Positions 23,366 through 32,129 of a DNA stretch of 64,000 nucleotides are shown piece by piece. The DNA is from Blastocatellia bacterium (lineage in GTDB: Bacteria; Acidobacteriota; Blastocatellia; UBA7656). The DNA lies in the NCBI GenBank assembly GCA_035275065.1, contig DATENM010000150.1, positions 16,620-80,619 on the forward strand, read 5' to 3'. Below the pieces are notes generated by a model, which saw only the letters and a program-made list of their open reading frames with translations, made no database searches and was not told the origin of the DNA. Each line of letters starts with the position of its first letter. The first letter of the stretch is position 1. The translations under genes were made by a program, and so were the position numbers.

Positions 23366-26300
23366 ATGCCGCGCGCCGCGCGCCGAGCCACTTGCTGCGC
23401 CGTTCACTTCGCCCTGGCGTTGTGGCTGCTCTTCGCCTGGACAGGCGAAGCCTGCGCCGAACAGTTGCCGGTCAAGATATACACCAGCGCCGAAGGGCTG
23501 GCGCATGACCGCATCCAGCGTATTCGCCGCGACTCGCGCGGCTTCCTGTGGTTCTGCACCATAGACGGCCTCAGCCGCTTCGACGGCTACCGCTTCATCA
23601 ATTACAACGCCAAACAGGGTCTGCCGCATTCAGACATCATGGATATCCTGGAGACGCGCGACGGCAGGTATTGGCTCGGCACCTTTGGCGCGGGAGCCTG
23701 CTTGTTCAATCCCACGGCCGCTTCGCGAAACCTGAAGCGCGCCGATGATCCGCCCGATAGCGCCGGCAGGTTCATCAGCTTTCCTGTCGGCGACAGCGCC
23801 CTGACGAACGAAGTTCGCGTGCTGTTTGAAGATCACGCGGGCCGCATATGGGCAGGGACGACCGGCGGCCTGTTCCGGCTCGAAGAGCGCGATGGCGCAA
23901 AAGCCTTCCGGCGAATTGAGCTGAATTTGCCGTCGCCGGCGGACCAGTCGATGCGCGTCTTCGCATTGGCCGAAGACGGCGAAGGAGCCTTGTGGGCCGC
24001 CACCTCGAAGGGACTGTTCCGCATACTCCCCGACGCCCGCGTCGTCTATTACAAGCTCGGCGAGGCGAGCGATTCTCTGCCAGCCACTTCGCTCTTGCTC
24101 GATAGCGCGGGCCGCCTCTGGGTCGGCACAGGCGGAGGGGTCGTCGTTCTGAGGCCCGAAGCGATTTCGCCGACCGTCGGCTCACGGGGAACCGTCGTGC
24201 GGCAGTTGAAGAAAGCCGAGCCGTTCGCAAAAGGTTCGCTGATGGCTCTGGGCTCGCTCTTTGCCGCCGGCGATTATCGCTGGCTGACGACCGCCGACGG
24301 ATTGACCGGCGACGAGGTGGGCGGCCTGATTGAATTGCCGAATCAGCGCATCTGGATCAGCACGCGTGACCGCGGGCTGACGCAGTTCGATGGCAAGCAG
24401 TTCCAACCTTACACGACGGCGCAGGGGTTGAGCAGTAATGATCTGAGCTGCCTGGCCGAAGACCGCGAGGGCAACCTCTGGGTCGGCACGCAAACCAGCG
24501 GCGCGATGAAGCTCTCAAGCAACGGCTTCACTTCTTACACGGAAAAGGATGGGCTTGACGGGATTTACATTATCTCGATCTTTGAAGAGCGCGCGGGCCG
24601 GCTCTGTATGATCAGTTACCCGCGAACCCTCAACGTCTATGACGGCAGGCGCTTTGTGACGGTTCGCCCAAACGTTCCCGACCCGGCGTCGCGGCTGGTC
24701 GCCCAGCGTTACGAAACGCTGTTTGAAGATCGTGAAGGCGAGTGGTGGGTGCCCACCGGCGTCAGGCTCTATCGGTTTGCCAGGGTGGATGACCCGGGGC
24801 GGCTGGCGCGGGCAAAGCCGAAAGCCGTCTACACGACCCGCGAAGGGCTGGCCAGCAACAGCATCACGCGGCTGTTTGAGGACCGTCGCGGCGACCTGTG
24901 GATCGGCTCGGACAGCGCCAACCCGCTGACGCGCTGGGAACGGGCGACGGGGAAGTTCACTGTCTACACACAGGCCGATGGCTTGCCGCCCAACAACCCG
25001 CCGAGCGCTTACCTCGAAGACGAGGCGGGCAATCTGTGGATGGGGTTGTTACACGGCGGGCTGGTGCGTTATCGGCGCGGGCGCTTCGAGCTGTTTAAGG
25101 AAGAGGATGGCGTCGCCGCCGGATTGATCCGGCAAATCTTTCAAGACCACAACCGGCAGCTCTGGTATGCCGCGGAGATCGGCGGGCTCGGCCGCATCGA
25201 AGATGCCGACGCCGCCCGCCCGCGCTTTGCGGCTTACACGACGGCGCAAGGGCTGGCCAGCAACAATGTGCGTTGCCTAACCGAAGATCGCTTCGGGCGG
25301 CTCTACGTCGGCACGGTCGGCGGCATTGACCGGCTCGACTTGGCGACCAACGGCATCAAGCACTACACGAAGGCCGACGGCTTGAGCTACACAGAGCTTG
25401 GCACCGCCTATTGTGATCGCGATGGCGGCTTATGGTTCGGCATGTGGCGTGGCCTCTCGCGCCTGGTGCCGCAGCCCGAGCAGCCGCTTCCGCCGCCGGT
25501 CTTCATCTCCGGGCTGCGCCTGACCGGCGACGCCTTCCCGATTGCCGACAACGGCGAGGCGCAAGTCATCTTGCCTGAGCTGCAAGCGAACAACAATCAA
25601 CTGGAGATCGAATTCCTCGGCCTCGACTTTTCGCCGGGCGAGGCGCTGCGCTATCAGTTCAAGCTCGAAGGCGCGGGCGGCGATTGGACGCCGCCGACCG
25701 ACCAGCGCAGCGTCAATTACCCGAACCTGCCACCGGGCGCTTACCGCTTTCTGGTGCGCGCCATCAGCGCCAACGGCATGATGAGTGACGCGCCGGCCGT
25801 GGTCGGCTTTCGCGTCCTGCCGCCGGTGTGGCGGCGCTGGTGGTTTATCGCACTGGCAGTGATTCTGGTCGCCATCCCTTTTCTGGCCATCGCGCGCTAT
25901 CGCCAGCAGCGCATGAAGGCGGTGCGCGAAGCCGAAGAGGCGTTGCGAAAAAGCCGCGAAGAACGCCTGCGCGACCTTGAGCGCGTGCGCCGCCGCATCG
26001 CTACGGATTTGCACGACGACATCGGTTCGAGCCTCACACAGATTTCGATCCTCAGCGAAGTGGCGCGGCAGCGGATCAACGGCGATGACGCGCAACTGTC
26101 GGCGCCGCTGGCGATGATCGCCGGCGCTTCGCGTGAGCTGATTGATGCGATGAGCGACATCGTCTGGGCGATCAATCCGCAGAAAGATCATCTGAGCGAC
26201 CTGACGCAGCGCATGCGGCGCTTTGCCAGCGACGTGCTGACGGCGCGCAGCATCAGTTTTGCCTTCCGCGAGCCCGACGAAGAAGAGGATGTGCAGCTCG

Positions 26301-26593
26301 GCGCCAGCATTCGCCGCGAAGTCTTTCTGATCTTCAAAGAGAGCATCAACAACATGGTACGCCATGCGGGCTGCACCACCGCCGGGATCGATTTTCAGAT
26401 CGCCGCCGGGGCGCTCAAGCTAGAAGTCAGCGACAACGGCAAAGGCTTTGACCCGGCGCAACAGAGCGAAGGCCACGGGCTGTTGAGCATGCGGCAGCGC
26501 GCCGAGGCGCTCGGCGGCAGGTTTGAAATCGCCTCGCGCCAGGGCGAAGGCACGCGGATGCGGCTAGAGCTGCCGCTCGCCGGTCAGTCGTGA
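23366..26593 (+). CDS. Two-component regulator propeller sensor histidine kinase
   Basis: A 1075-residue membrane sensor. A signal peptide (1-30) is followed by about a dozen propeller repeats (30-750, typical motifs LFEDRRGDLWIGS and YTTAQGLASNNV), which form one or two extracytoplasmic beta-propellers, then a Y_Y_Y domain (about 755-815). A single membrane helix lies at 826-846. In the cytoplasm come a coiled linker, the HisKA_3 dimerisation helix with His883 in DLHDDIGSSLTQ, and the HATPase_c domain (NNMVRHAG, DNGKGFDP). This architecture senses polysaccharides in Bacteroidetes, but the ligand here is unknown. The partner regulator is the NarL-type gene at 26788, separated by a family A hairpin. 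Confidence 0.93.
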   Translation: MPRAARRATCCAVHFALALWLLFAWTGEACAEQLPVKIYTSAEGLAHDRIQRIRRDSRGFLWFCTIDGLSRFDGYRFINYNAKQGLPHSDIMDILETRDGRYWLGTFGAGACLFNPTAASRNLKRADDPPDSAGRFISFPVGDSALTNEVRVLFEDHAGRIWAGTTGGLFRLEERDGAKAFRRIELNLPSPADQSMRVFALAEDGEGALWAATSKGLFRILPDARVVYYKLGEASDSLPATSLLLDSAGRLWVGTGGGVVVLRPEAISPTVGSRGTVVRQLKKAEPFAKGSLMALGSLFAAGDYRWLTTADGLTGDEVGGLIELPNQRIWISTRDRGLTQFDGKQFQPYTTAQGLSSNDLSCLAEDREGNLWVGTQTSGAMKLSSNGFTSYTEKDGLDGIYIISIFEERAGRLCMISYPRTLNVYDGRRFVTVRPNVPDPASRLVAQRYETLFEDREGEWWVPTGVRLYRFARVDDPGRLARAKPKAVYTTREGLASNSITRLFEDRRGDLWIGSDSANPLTRWERATGKFTVYTQADGLPPNNPPSAYLEDEAGNLWMGLLHGGLVRYRRGRFELFKEEDGVAAGLIRQIFQDHNRQLWYAAEIGGLGRIEDADAARPRFAAYTTAQGLASNNVRCLTEDRFGRLYVGTVGGIDRLDLATNGIKHYTKADGLSYTELGTAYCDRDGGLWFGMWRGLSRLVPQPEQPLPPPVFISGLRLTGDAFPIADNGEAQVILPELQANNNQLEIEFLGLDFSPGEALRYQFKLEGAGGDWTPPTDQRSVNYPNLPPGAYRFLVRAISANGMMSDAPAVVGFRVLPPVWRRWWFIALAVILVAIPFLAIARYRQQRMKAVREAEEALRKSREERLRDLERVRRRIATDLHDDIGSSLTQISILSEVARQRINGDDAQLSAPLAMIAGASRELIDAMSDIVWAINPQKDHLSDLTQRMRRFASDVLTARSISFAFREPDEEEDVQLGASIRREVFLIFKESINNMVRHAGCTTAGIDFQIAAGALKLEVSDNGKGFDPAQQSEGHGLLSMRQRAEALGGRFEIASRQGEGTRMRLELPLAGQS

Positions 26594-26623
26594 ACCGATG
26601 ATGGTTTTCGATTGCGTTTGCCC

Positions 26624-26683
26624 TGTAGCGCAAGGCGGTTAGATTGCGCATTGACTCGCGCAATCTAACCGCCTTGCGCCACA
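26624..26683. repeat. Hairpin repeat family A, copy 3
   Basis: 26-nt arms (26624-26649 and 26658-26683) pair with one mismatch around an 8-nt loop. The core is nearly identical to copy 1 (GGCGGTTAGATTGCGC). It lies between the histidine kinase and its response regulator. Confidence 0.85.
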
Positions 26684-26787
26684 CCCGATTGATCACCGCT
26701 CTAAAAGAGACTACAAGAGTTCGTAGTGACGGAACGCGGTTTCGGGTGTAGCTTTGAGGCAAGCTTAAGGATCGAAGGTCAACGCGT

Positions 26788-27462
26788 ATGTCGCAAGAGC
26801 CTGAGACGGCACAGGCCCCGCCTGCGCCGACCATCCGTGTGACGATCATCGAAGACCGCCGTGAAATCCGCGAAGGGCTGGCAATGCTCATCAACGGCAC
26901 GGCGGGCTACCAATGCATCGGCGCTTACCGCTCGATGGAAGAGGCGCTTGAGCGCATCCGTCAGCCGTTGCCTGACGTGGCACTCCTCGACATCGGGCTG
27001 CCCGGCATGAGCGGCATCGAAGGCTTGCGCGTCCTTAAAGAGCGTTACCCCGACATGCTGTTGCTGATCCTCAGCGTCTATGACGACGACGAGCGCATCT
27101 TCGACGCCATGTGCGCCGGCGCTTCGGGCTATTTGCTGAAGAAGACGCCGCCGCTGAAGCTGCTCGAAAGTCTCAGAGAAGCGGTGCAGGGCGGCGCGCC
27201 GATGTCACCCGAAGTCGCCCGCCGCGTCATCTCTTTGTTCCGCGAGATTCGCCCGCCAGAGCGCGCCAACTATAACCTGACGCCGCACGAGACGCGCCTG
27301 CTCAAGCTCTTCGTCAAGGGCCACAACTACAAGACCGCCGCCCAGGAATTGAACGTCACGGTTCACACCATCTCCTTCCACCTGCGCAGCATCTACGAGA
27401 AACTACAAGTTCACTCAAAGAGCGAAGCCGTCGCCAAAGCGCTCCAGAACCGCCTCGTCTGA
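26788..27462 (+). CDS. NarL/FixJ-family response regulator
   Basis: A 224-residue regulator. The receiver domain (about 14-135) has the acidic pair EDR, the phospho-acceptor Asp68 in VALLDIGLPG, a conserved Ser/Thr-equivalent in LILSVYDDD and the Lys in GYLLKKTPP. A LuxR-type HTH closes the protein (about 160-224, LTPHETRLLKLFVKGHNYKT with recognition helix VTVHTISFHLRSIYEKL). HisKA_3 kinases pair with this class, so the propeller kinase upstream is very likely the partner. No clear Shine-Dalgarno is seen before the ATG. Confidence 0.93.
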   Translation: MSQEPETAQAPPAPTIRVTIIEDRREIREGLAMLINGTAGYQCIGAYRSMEEALERIRQPLPDVALLDIGLPGMSGIEGLRVLKERYPDMLLLILSVYDDDERIFDAMCAGASGYLLKKTPPLKLLESLREAVQGGAPMSPEVARRVISLFREIRPPERANYNLTPHETRLLKLFVKGHNYKTAAQELNVTVHTISFHLRSIYEKLQVHSKSEAVAKALQNRLV

Positions 27463-27477
27463 TCTCTCCTGAATCGT

Positions 27478-27505
27478 AAAAATCCGCGATTTTCCTGGGA
27501 TTTTT
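27478..27505 (+). terminator. Possible terminator after the response regulator
   Basis: AAAAATCC (27478-27485) pairs with GGATTTTT (27498-27505), ending in a T-run. It lies 15 nt after the stop codon. The stem is short and AT-rich but well placed. Confidence 0.5.
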
Positions 27506-27670
27506 GTGTCTGACCGGCGGTCGGGCGGTGACCGTTTGTATCGTAAATCGCATTAACGCGTGGCTACGAATGTACGTGGTGACGCCACCGAGTGACTCGC
27601 GTATCTTCGTGGCGTGGTCGGCAATGATTGAAGCCGGCCGCGAAAAAAAGATGAGAAGGAGAGAAAACCG

Positions 27671-28144
27671 ATGAGAAAGTTAGTTGTCATGGCCGCTCTG
27701 ATGATCGGCACCTCGGCGCTGGTTATGGCCGGAGGGCCGCGCCCGACGGCGCCCGCTCAAGGCCAGGAACTGAAGCACGAAAGAGCCTGTAGCATGGCCA
27801 ACGTGGCCGGCGCTTATGGAGTGTATGGCGGCGGCACGATCTTGCCCGGCAATCAGGTGGGCGCGCCTCCCGGCCCGTATGCCACCATCGGCAGGGCCGA
27901 GCTGGATGGCCACGGGGCCTTTATCATCACCTCGCAGACTGGGAGCTTCAACGGCGCGATATTCCAAAACATTACGGCGCAGGGAGTCTATACGGTCAAT
28001 GCCGACTGCACCGGCACGCTCGCGATAGGCAGTGACACCGCCGACATCGTGTTTGCTGACGGCGGCAATGAATTCTATGCCACCGATACGACTTCAGGGA
28101 TCGTCACCACATTCGTTTTCAAGCGCATCACCCCAAATAAATAG
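27671..28144 (+). CDS. Small secreted protein of unknown function
   Basis: A 157-residue exported protein: cleavable signal peptide (residues 1-21, cut near LVMAGG), then a small domain of about 120 residues rich in Gly, Thr and aromatic residues. The pattern (SMANVAGAYGVYGGGTILP, IGRAELDGHGAFIITSQTG, GVYTVNADCTGTLAIG, EFYATDTTSGIVTTFVFKRI) looks like a repeated beta-strand, lipocalin or mini-barrel-like fold. One Cys pair (CSM..., DCTG) could form a disulphide. I cannot name a function. A GAGAAGGAGAG Shine-Dalgarno precedes the ATG. Two GC-rich hairpins follow the stop. Confidence 0.8.
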   Translation: MRKLVVMAALMIGTSALVMAGGPRPTAPAQGQELKHERACSMANVAGAYGVYGGGTILPGNQVGAPPGPYATIGRAELDGHGAFIITSQTGSFNGAIFQNITAQGVYTVNADCTGTLAIGSDTADIVFADGGNEFYATDTTSGIVTTFVFKRITPNK

Positions 28145-28159
28145 AACGATCAGCCATCG

Positions 28160-28197
28160 GCTCCAGCCCGGTTTATTGATGCGCGCCAGGCTGGAGC
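28160..28197. repeat. Inverted repeat after the small secreted gene
   Basis: GCTCCAGCC (28160-28168) pairs with GGCTGGAGC (28189-28197). It is the first of two hairpins in the 194-nt gap, with no U-tract. Confidence 0.55.
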
Positions 28198-28204
28198 AAA
28201 CCTG

Positions 28205-28243
28205 CGCGAAGGCGCAACGGCGACCAGCCGCTGCGCCTTCGCG
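28205..28243. repeat. Perfect 12-bp inverted repeat
   Basis: CGCGAAGGCGCA (28205-28216) pairs perfectly with TGCGCCTTCGCG (28232-28243). It may mark the end of the secreted-protein transcript or act in the leader of the following hydrolase gene. Confidence 0.6.
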
Positions 28244-28338
28244 CGCGACATTCAAATCCAAGGAGATTGCAGCCCGGTCGCACTGGCCAAACGAACAGGC
28301 CGGTTGAGCGCGACTCCCGTGAGAGAGGTTATCGAACG

Positions 28339-29361
28339 ATGAGCAACACGGCAGCTTTGACCTTAGACCGCTTTCTCGGCGAGCGTCGCCGGGCCAGTTC
28401 GGGCTCGGCGATCCGCCTGAAGCGCGAGATTGCCAGCCACTTCTGGACGGTCGCCCCGGCGCTGCGCGCCGCCATCACGGCAGCCCCAGAGATGCCTGCA
28501 CGTCCGTTTCAAGCGATAGTGAAAGACGAGGCGCTCGGCAGCGTACGCGTCAGCGGCCTGCTGTCAGACGCGCCCGCGTCTGACACGGTCGTCATCATTC
28601 TTCATGGGATCGGCGGCAACGCTCACAGCCCGTGCTGTCTGGCTGCGGCGCGCGCCGTCGCGCAGGCCGGCAATGCGTCGTTGCGGCTTTCGATGCGCGG
28701 CGCTGATCTGTCGGGCGAAGACATCTATCACGGCGGCCTGACCGACGACCTGCGGGCCGCGCTCACCAGCCCGGAACTGCGCCGTTTTCGGCATGTGTGG
28801 TTGCTGGGATACTCGGTCGGCGGTCATCTGGCGTTGCGCGCCGCCATCGAGCAGATCGATCCGCGACTGCGGGCGGCGGCGGCCATCTGCCCGCCGCTTG
28901 ATCTGCTGGCCGGGGCGGTCGCCTTCGACGAGCCACGGCGTTGGCTCTATCGTCGCTATGTCTTTGCGGGGATGAATCGCGGCTACGCGGCGGTTGCGGC
29001 GCGGCGACCCGTTGCGGTGCCGCCCGCCGTGGTCAAGCGCGCCCGCTCGGCCTTCGAGCGTGATGAGCTGACCGTCATCCCGCGCTTCGGTTTCGCGAGC
29101 GCCAAGGATTATTACCTGCGCGCCGGCGTGGCGCCGGTCATTGACCGGCTGGCCCTCCCGTCGCTGGTCGTTGCCAGCCTGCATGACCCTGTCGTCCCGC
29201 CGCACACCCTGCGCGCCGCAGTGGCTGACGCCTCTGCTGCTCTGAAGCTGCGCTGGGTTGACGGCGGCGGCCACATCTTTTTCCCGCCGGGCGTTGATTT
29301 GGGATTTGGCGGGCGGCCCGGCGTCGAACATCAAGTGGTCCGCTGGTTGAGCCGGCAATGA
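28339..29361 (+). CDS. YheT-like alpha/beta hydrolase
   Basis: A 340-residue alpha/beta hydrolase of the YheT/EMB8 (ABHD1-3-like) group. The oxyanion region reads VVIILHGIGGNAHSPC, followed by SMRGADLSGEDIYHGGL, the nucleophile elbow LLGYSVGGHLAL, the acid strand SLHDPVVPPHTL and the catalytic His in GGGHIFFP. I chose the ATG at 28339 (MSNTAALTLDRF); the upstream in-frame extension is Arg-rich and lacks support. It precedes a cyclopropane synthase-like methyltransferase on the same strand (82 nt apart), so it may act on lipid esters, but that is inference. Confidence 0.87.
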   Translation: MSNTAALTLDRFLGERRRASSGSAIRLKREIASHFWTVAPALRAAITAAPEMPARPFQAIVKDEALGSVRVSGLLSDAPASDTVVIILHGIGGNAHSPCCLAAARAVAQAGNASLRLSMRGADLSGEDIYHGGLTDDLRAALTSPELRRFRHVWLLGYSVGGHLALRAAIEQIDPRLRAAAAICPPLDLLAGAVAFDEPRRWLYRRYVFAGMNRGYAAVAARRPVAVPPAVVKRARSAFERDELTVIPRFGFASAKDYYLRAGVAPVIDRLALPSLVVASLHDPVVPPHTLRAAVADASAALKLRWVDGGGHIFFPPGVDLGFGGRPGVEHQVVRWLSRQ

Positions 29362-29442
29362 TCGCCACAAGGTTCTTACGGCAGTCGGGCGACCGGCGCG
29401 CGGCAATCTGTTTTGTTATTAACTTCGCAAAAGGAGAATCCG

Positions 29443-30636
29443 ATGAATCCAATCGCTGAACAAATGCCGCTCGCCGCTGACGGGCGCGGCGCCGGCCTGT
29501 TGACTGCCCTGCGGCGGCGCTATCAGAAGCTCACGGCCGAAGGGATCACCGGCCCGGCCTTCGAGCTACGGCTGCCGGATGGCTATTGCGCGCTGATTGG
29601 CGCGGGCGAGCCGCGCTTCACGCTCGACATCGCCACCGCGCGCGGCTTGCGGGCCGTCGCTTCGTTTGATGAGCTTCGCCTCGCCGAAGCCTACATGAAC
29701 GGTGATCTGGACATCCTCGGCGATATGCTCGCGAGTCTCAAGCACCGGCGGCTGTTGAGCGACCGTCGTCCGCTTCAGTATTTGATGGCGACCTATCTGG
29801 GGCCGCTGCTCGCCGGTCAGGTGCGCAGCGATAAGCGGTGGATTAAGAGCCACTATGATATTGACCCGGAGTTCTTCTTGTTGTGGCTCGACAAGCGGAT
29901 TCGCGGCTACTCGCACGCCCACTTCGCGGATGACGGCGAGCCGCTCGAAGTCGGCATGGAGCGCAAGTTCCGTTTCGCGATGGATGCCTGCGGCATACGC
30001 GCGGGCGACCGCGTGCTGGACATCGGCGGCGGCTGGGGATCATTCCTTGAGTATGCCGGCTCGCGGGGCGTGCATGTGACTTCGGTTACCATCTCCGACG
30101 CGTCGCAAAAGTTCATGCAAGAGATAATCGCCCGCAAACAGTTGCCCTGCGAAGTGGTCAAAGAACATTTGCTAGATTACCGCGGCGCCGCGCCTTTTGA
30201 TGCCGTGGTCAACCTCGGGGTCACCGAGCACTTGCCGGACTATCGTCGGACGCTGCGACAGTACGAGCGACTGCTCAAGCCCGGCGGGCGCATCTACCTC
30301 GACGCCTACTCTGGCGACCGCCATGGCATGCCGAGCTTCATCACCAAGTGGGTCTATGAGGGCAACACCTCGCCGCTCTGCCTGCCGCGATACCTGGCCG
30401 AAGTCGCCCGCACGGATTTCGATGTCGTGCTGATTCAAAACGACCGGCACAACTATTACCTGACTTGCAAAAAGTGGGCAGAGAATCTGGAAGCGGAGAG
30501 CAGCACAGTGATTGCTCGCTGGGGGCACCACCTTTACCGGCGCTTCCGCCTCTATCTGTGGGCGGCGGCCAACTCTTTCGAGCTGGGAACGCTCTCGGCA
30601 CACCGGATGGTCATGGAACGCCGGGCGCTCGCTTAG
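29443..30636 (+). CDS. cfa: Cyclopropane-fatty-acyl-phospholipid synthase family methyltransferase
   Basis: A 397-residue SAM-dependent enzyme of the CFA/mycolic acid cyclopropane synthase family, which adds a methylene across unsaturated acyl chains of membrane lipids. The N-terminal lipid-binding part contains LRLAEAYMNGDLDI. The catalytic domain begins at SHYDIDPEFF, with the SAM motif RVLDIGGGWGSFLEYA. VNLGVTEHLPDY and YLDAYSGDRHG replace the commoner EMFEHV and FLH segments, so it may belong to a variant subgroup. Start: ATG 29443 after AAGGAG. The neighbouring hydrolase suggests lipid work, but true cyclopropane activity needs testing. Confidence 0.85.
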   Translation: MNPIAEQMPLAADGRGAGLLTALRRRYQKLTAEGITGPAFELRLPDGYCALIGAGEPRFTLDIATARGLRAVASFDELRLAEAYMNGDLDILGDMLASLKHRRLLSDRRPLQYLMATYLGPLLAGQVRSDKRWIKSHYDIDPEFFLLWLDKRIRGYSHAHFADDGEPLEVGMERKFRFAMDACGIRAGDRVLDIGGGWGSFLEYAGSRGVHVTSVTISDASQKFMQEIIARKQLPCEVVKEHLLDYRGAAPFDAVVNLGVTEHLPDYRRTLRQYERLLKPGGRIYLDAYSGDRHGMPSFITKWVYEGNTSPLCLPRYLAEVARTDFDVVLIQNDRHNYYLTCKKWAENLEAESSTVIARWGHHLYRRFRLYLWAAANSFELGTLSAHRMVMERRALA

Positions 30637-30691
30637 GCGATGAGTAAGGTAATCGAGCGCCGCTGCCGGCGCTCGATTCTTTCGTCCGACT

Positions 30692-31954
30692 TCAGCGGGA
30701 CGTGCCGCTCGCCAGCTCGCGCACCACTTCGAGCAAGCGGTCAATCTCTTCGTCGGTCGTGTAACAGGCGCAGCCGACGCGCAACAGACCCTCTTCGACA
30801 AGTCCCAATCGCTCAACCACCGTCCAGGCGTAGAAGTCGCCGTTTGAAGCAAACAGGCCGCGCGCGGCCAGAAACTCGGCGACCGCAAGCGACGGCTGCC
30901 CCGCGAGCGTGAACGACACGGTCGGCGTGCGCGGCGCGGCGGGCGGCGGGCCGTAGAGACGGATGCCTTCGATGGCCGCGAGCCCCTCCCATAGTTTTGT
31001 AAGCAACCTCACCCCACGCTCATGCAGGCCGGCAAAGGCCGATTGCAGGCGCTCGCGCCGTGTGCCGCCTGCCGCGAGCGAAGCGAGAAAGTCTACGGCA
31101 GCCGCCGCGCCGATCATGCCTTCGTGGTTTTGCGTGCCGGTTTCGGCGCGGTCGGGCGCATAATCGGGCGCCGGCAGCAGCTTGGGAAAGTCGAGCGCTT
31201 CAAGCAACCCGCGCCTTCCGTACAGCACGCCGATGTGCGGCCCATAAAACTTATAGGCCGAGCAGGCCAGAAAATCGCAATCCATCGCACGCACGTCAAC
31301 CAGCTCGTGCGGCGCGTAATGCACCGCGTCAACGAAGACCAGAGCGCCAACCTGTCGGGCCATGCGGACGGCGCGCGCGAGATCGTTAATCGTGCCCAGC
31401 GCGTTCGACGCCGCGCCCACCGCGACCAGTTTCGTGCGCGGCGTGACACACTGCTCAAAGGCCGGCCAGTCGAGCTGGCCGGCCGCCGCGTCCATCTTCA
31501 CCGTGCGAATCTCGACGCCGCGCTCTTTGGCGAGCTGATGCCAGGGCGCGACGTTGCCGTGATGATCAAGCTCGGTGACGACGATCTCGTCGCCGGCGCC
31601 GAACGTGTAGCCGAGGGCGCGCGCCAGGTGAAAGGTCAGCGTCGTCATGTTCAAGCCGAAGGCGATCTCGGTCGAATCGGCATTGAAGAAATCGGCGAGC
31701 GCGACCCGCGCTGATTCAATCAAGGCGTCGGTTTCGGCGCTCGTCGGGTAGGCCCAGTGGGTATTGGCGTTGTGGTGGTAGAGATAATCGCTCATTGCTT
31801 CAACGACCGGGCGAGGCACTTGCGTGCCGCCCGGCCCGTCAAAGTAGGCCACAGGGTAGCCGTTATGACGGCGTTCGAGCGCCGGGAAGTGTGCGCGAAT
31901 CTCTTCGACGGAGGCGATGCCGGTCAACTCTTTGGCTTCTTTCATAATCTCCAT
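30692..31954 (-). CDS. Cysteine desulfurase-like class V aminotransferase
   Basis: A 420-residue PLP enzyme of the cysteine desulfurase-like protein family, fold type I class V. Landmarks are the substrate or PLP loop AYFDGPGGTQVPRP, DHHGNVAPWH, FVDAVHYAPHELVDV with the PLP-contacting Asp and His, and the Schiff-base Lys in SAYKFYGPHIG. The Cys-containing catalytic loop of SufS is not evident, so the reaction (desulfurase, kynureninase-like or other) cannot be fixed. I chose the ATG at 31954 (MEIMKEAKEL). The longer in-frame extension runs into repeat H8 and is unlikely to be translated. No iron-sulfur assembly genes lie nearby. Confidence 0.85.
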   Translation of the reverse strand: MEIMKEAKELTGIASVEEIRAHFPALERRHNGYPVAYFDGPGGTQVPRPVVEAMSDYLYHHNANTHWAYPTSAETDALIESARVALADFFNADSTEIAFGLNMTTLTFHLARALGYTFGAGDEIVVTELDHHGNVAPWHQLAKERGVEIRTVKMDAAAGQLDWPAFEQCVTPRTKLVAVGAASNALGTINDLARAVRMARQVGALVFVDAVHYAPHELVDVRAMDCDFLACSAYKFYGPHIGVLYGRRGLLEALDFPKLLPAPDYAPDRAETGTQNHEGMIGAAAAVDFLASLAAGGTRRERLQSAFAGLHERGVRLLTKLWEGLAAIEGIRLYGPPPAAPRTPTVSFTLAGQPSLAVAEFLAARGLFASNGDFYAWTVVERLGLVEEGLLRVGCACYTTDEEIDRLLEVVRELASGTSR

Positions 31955-31995
31955 GCGACGGATGAGAAGTGAACGTAAAAAGACGAGTGTATCGT

Positions 31996-32087
31996 AGAGA
32001 GGGGCCAGGGAGCTAGGGGACAGGGACGAGAGAGCCGGCGCGTGTTTTTCGCTTACTCTTCCCCGGCCCCTAGCCCCTCGCCTCTCT
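31996..32087. repeat. Inverted tandem-word repeat H8
   Basis: Left arm (agaggggccaggg, agctaggggacaggg) and right arm (ccccggcccctagcccctcg, cctctc) are complementary with interruptions. It fills the divergent gap between the aminotransferase and ispE. The word (CTAGCCC/CTAGGGG type) resembles H7. Confidence 0.6.
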
Positions 32088-32129
32088 TTGCGGTAGCATG
32101 GCCGCGCCCGCAAGCGGCACCGATGAACC

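Noticed and set aside
30640..30912. Small ORF after the cyclopropane synthase-like gene
   Set aside because: It overlaps the 3' end of the class V aminotransferase on the opposite strand and has no recognisable sequence.
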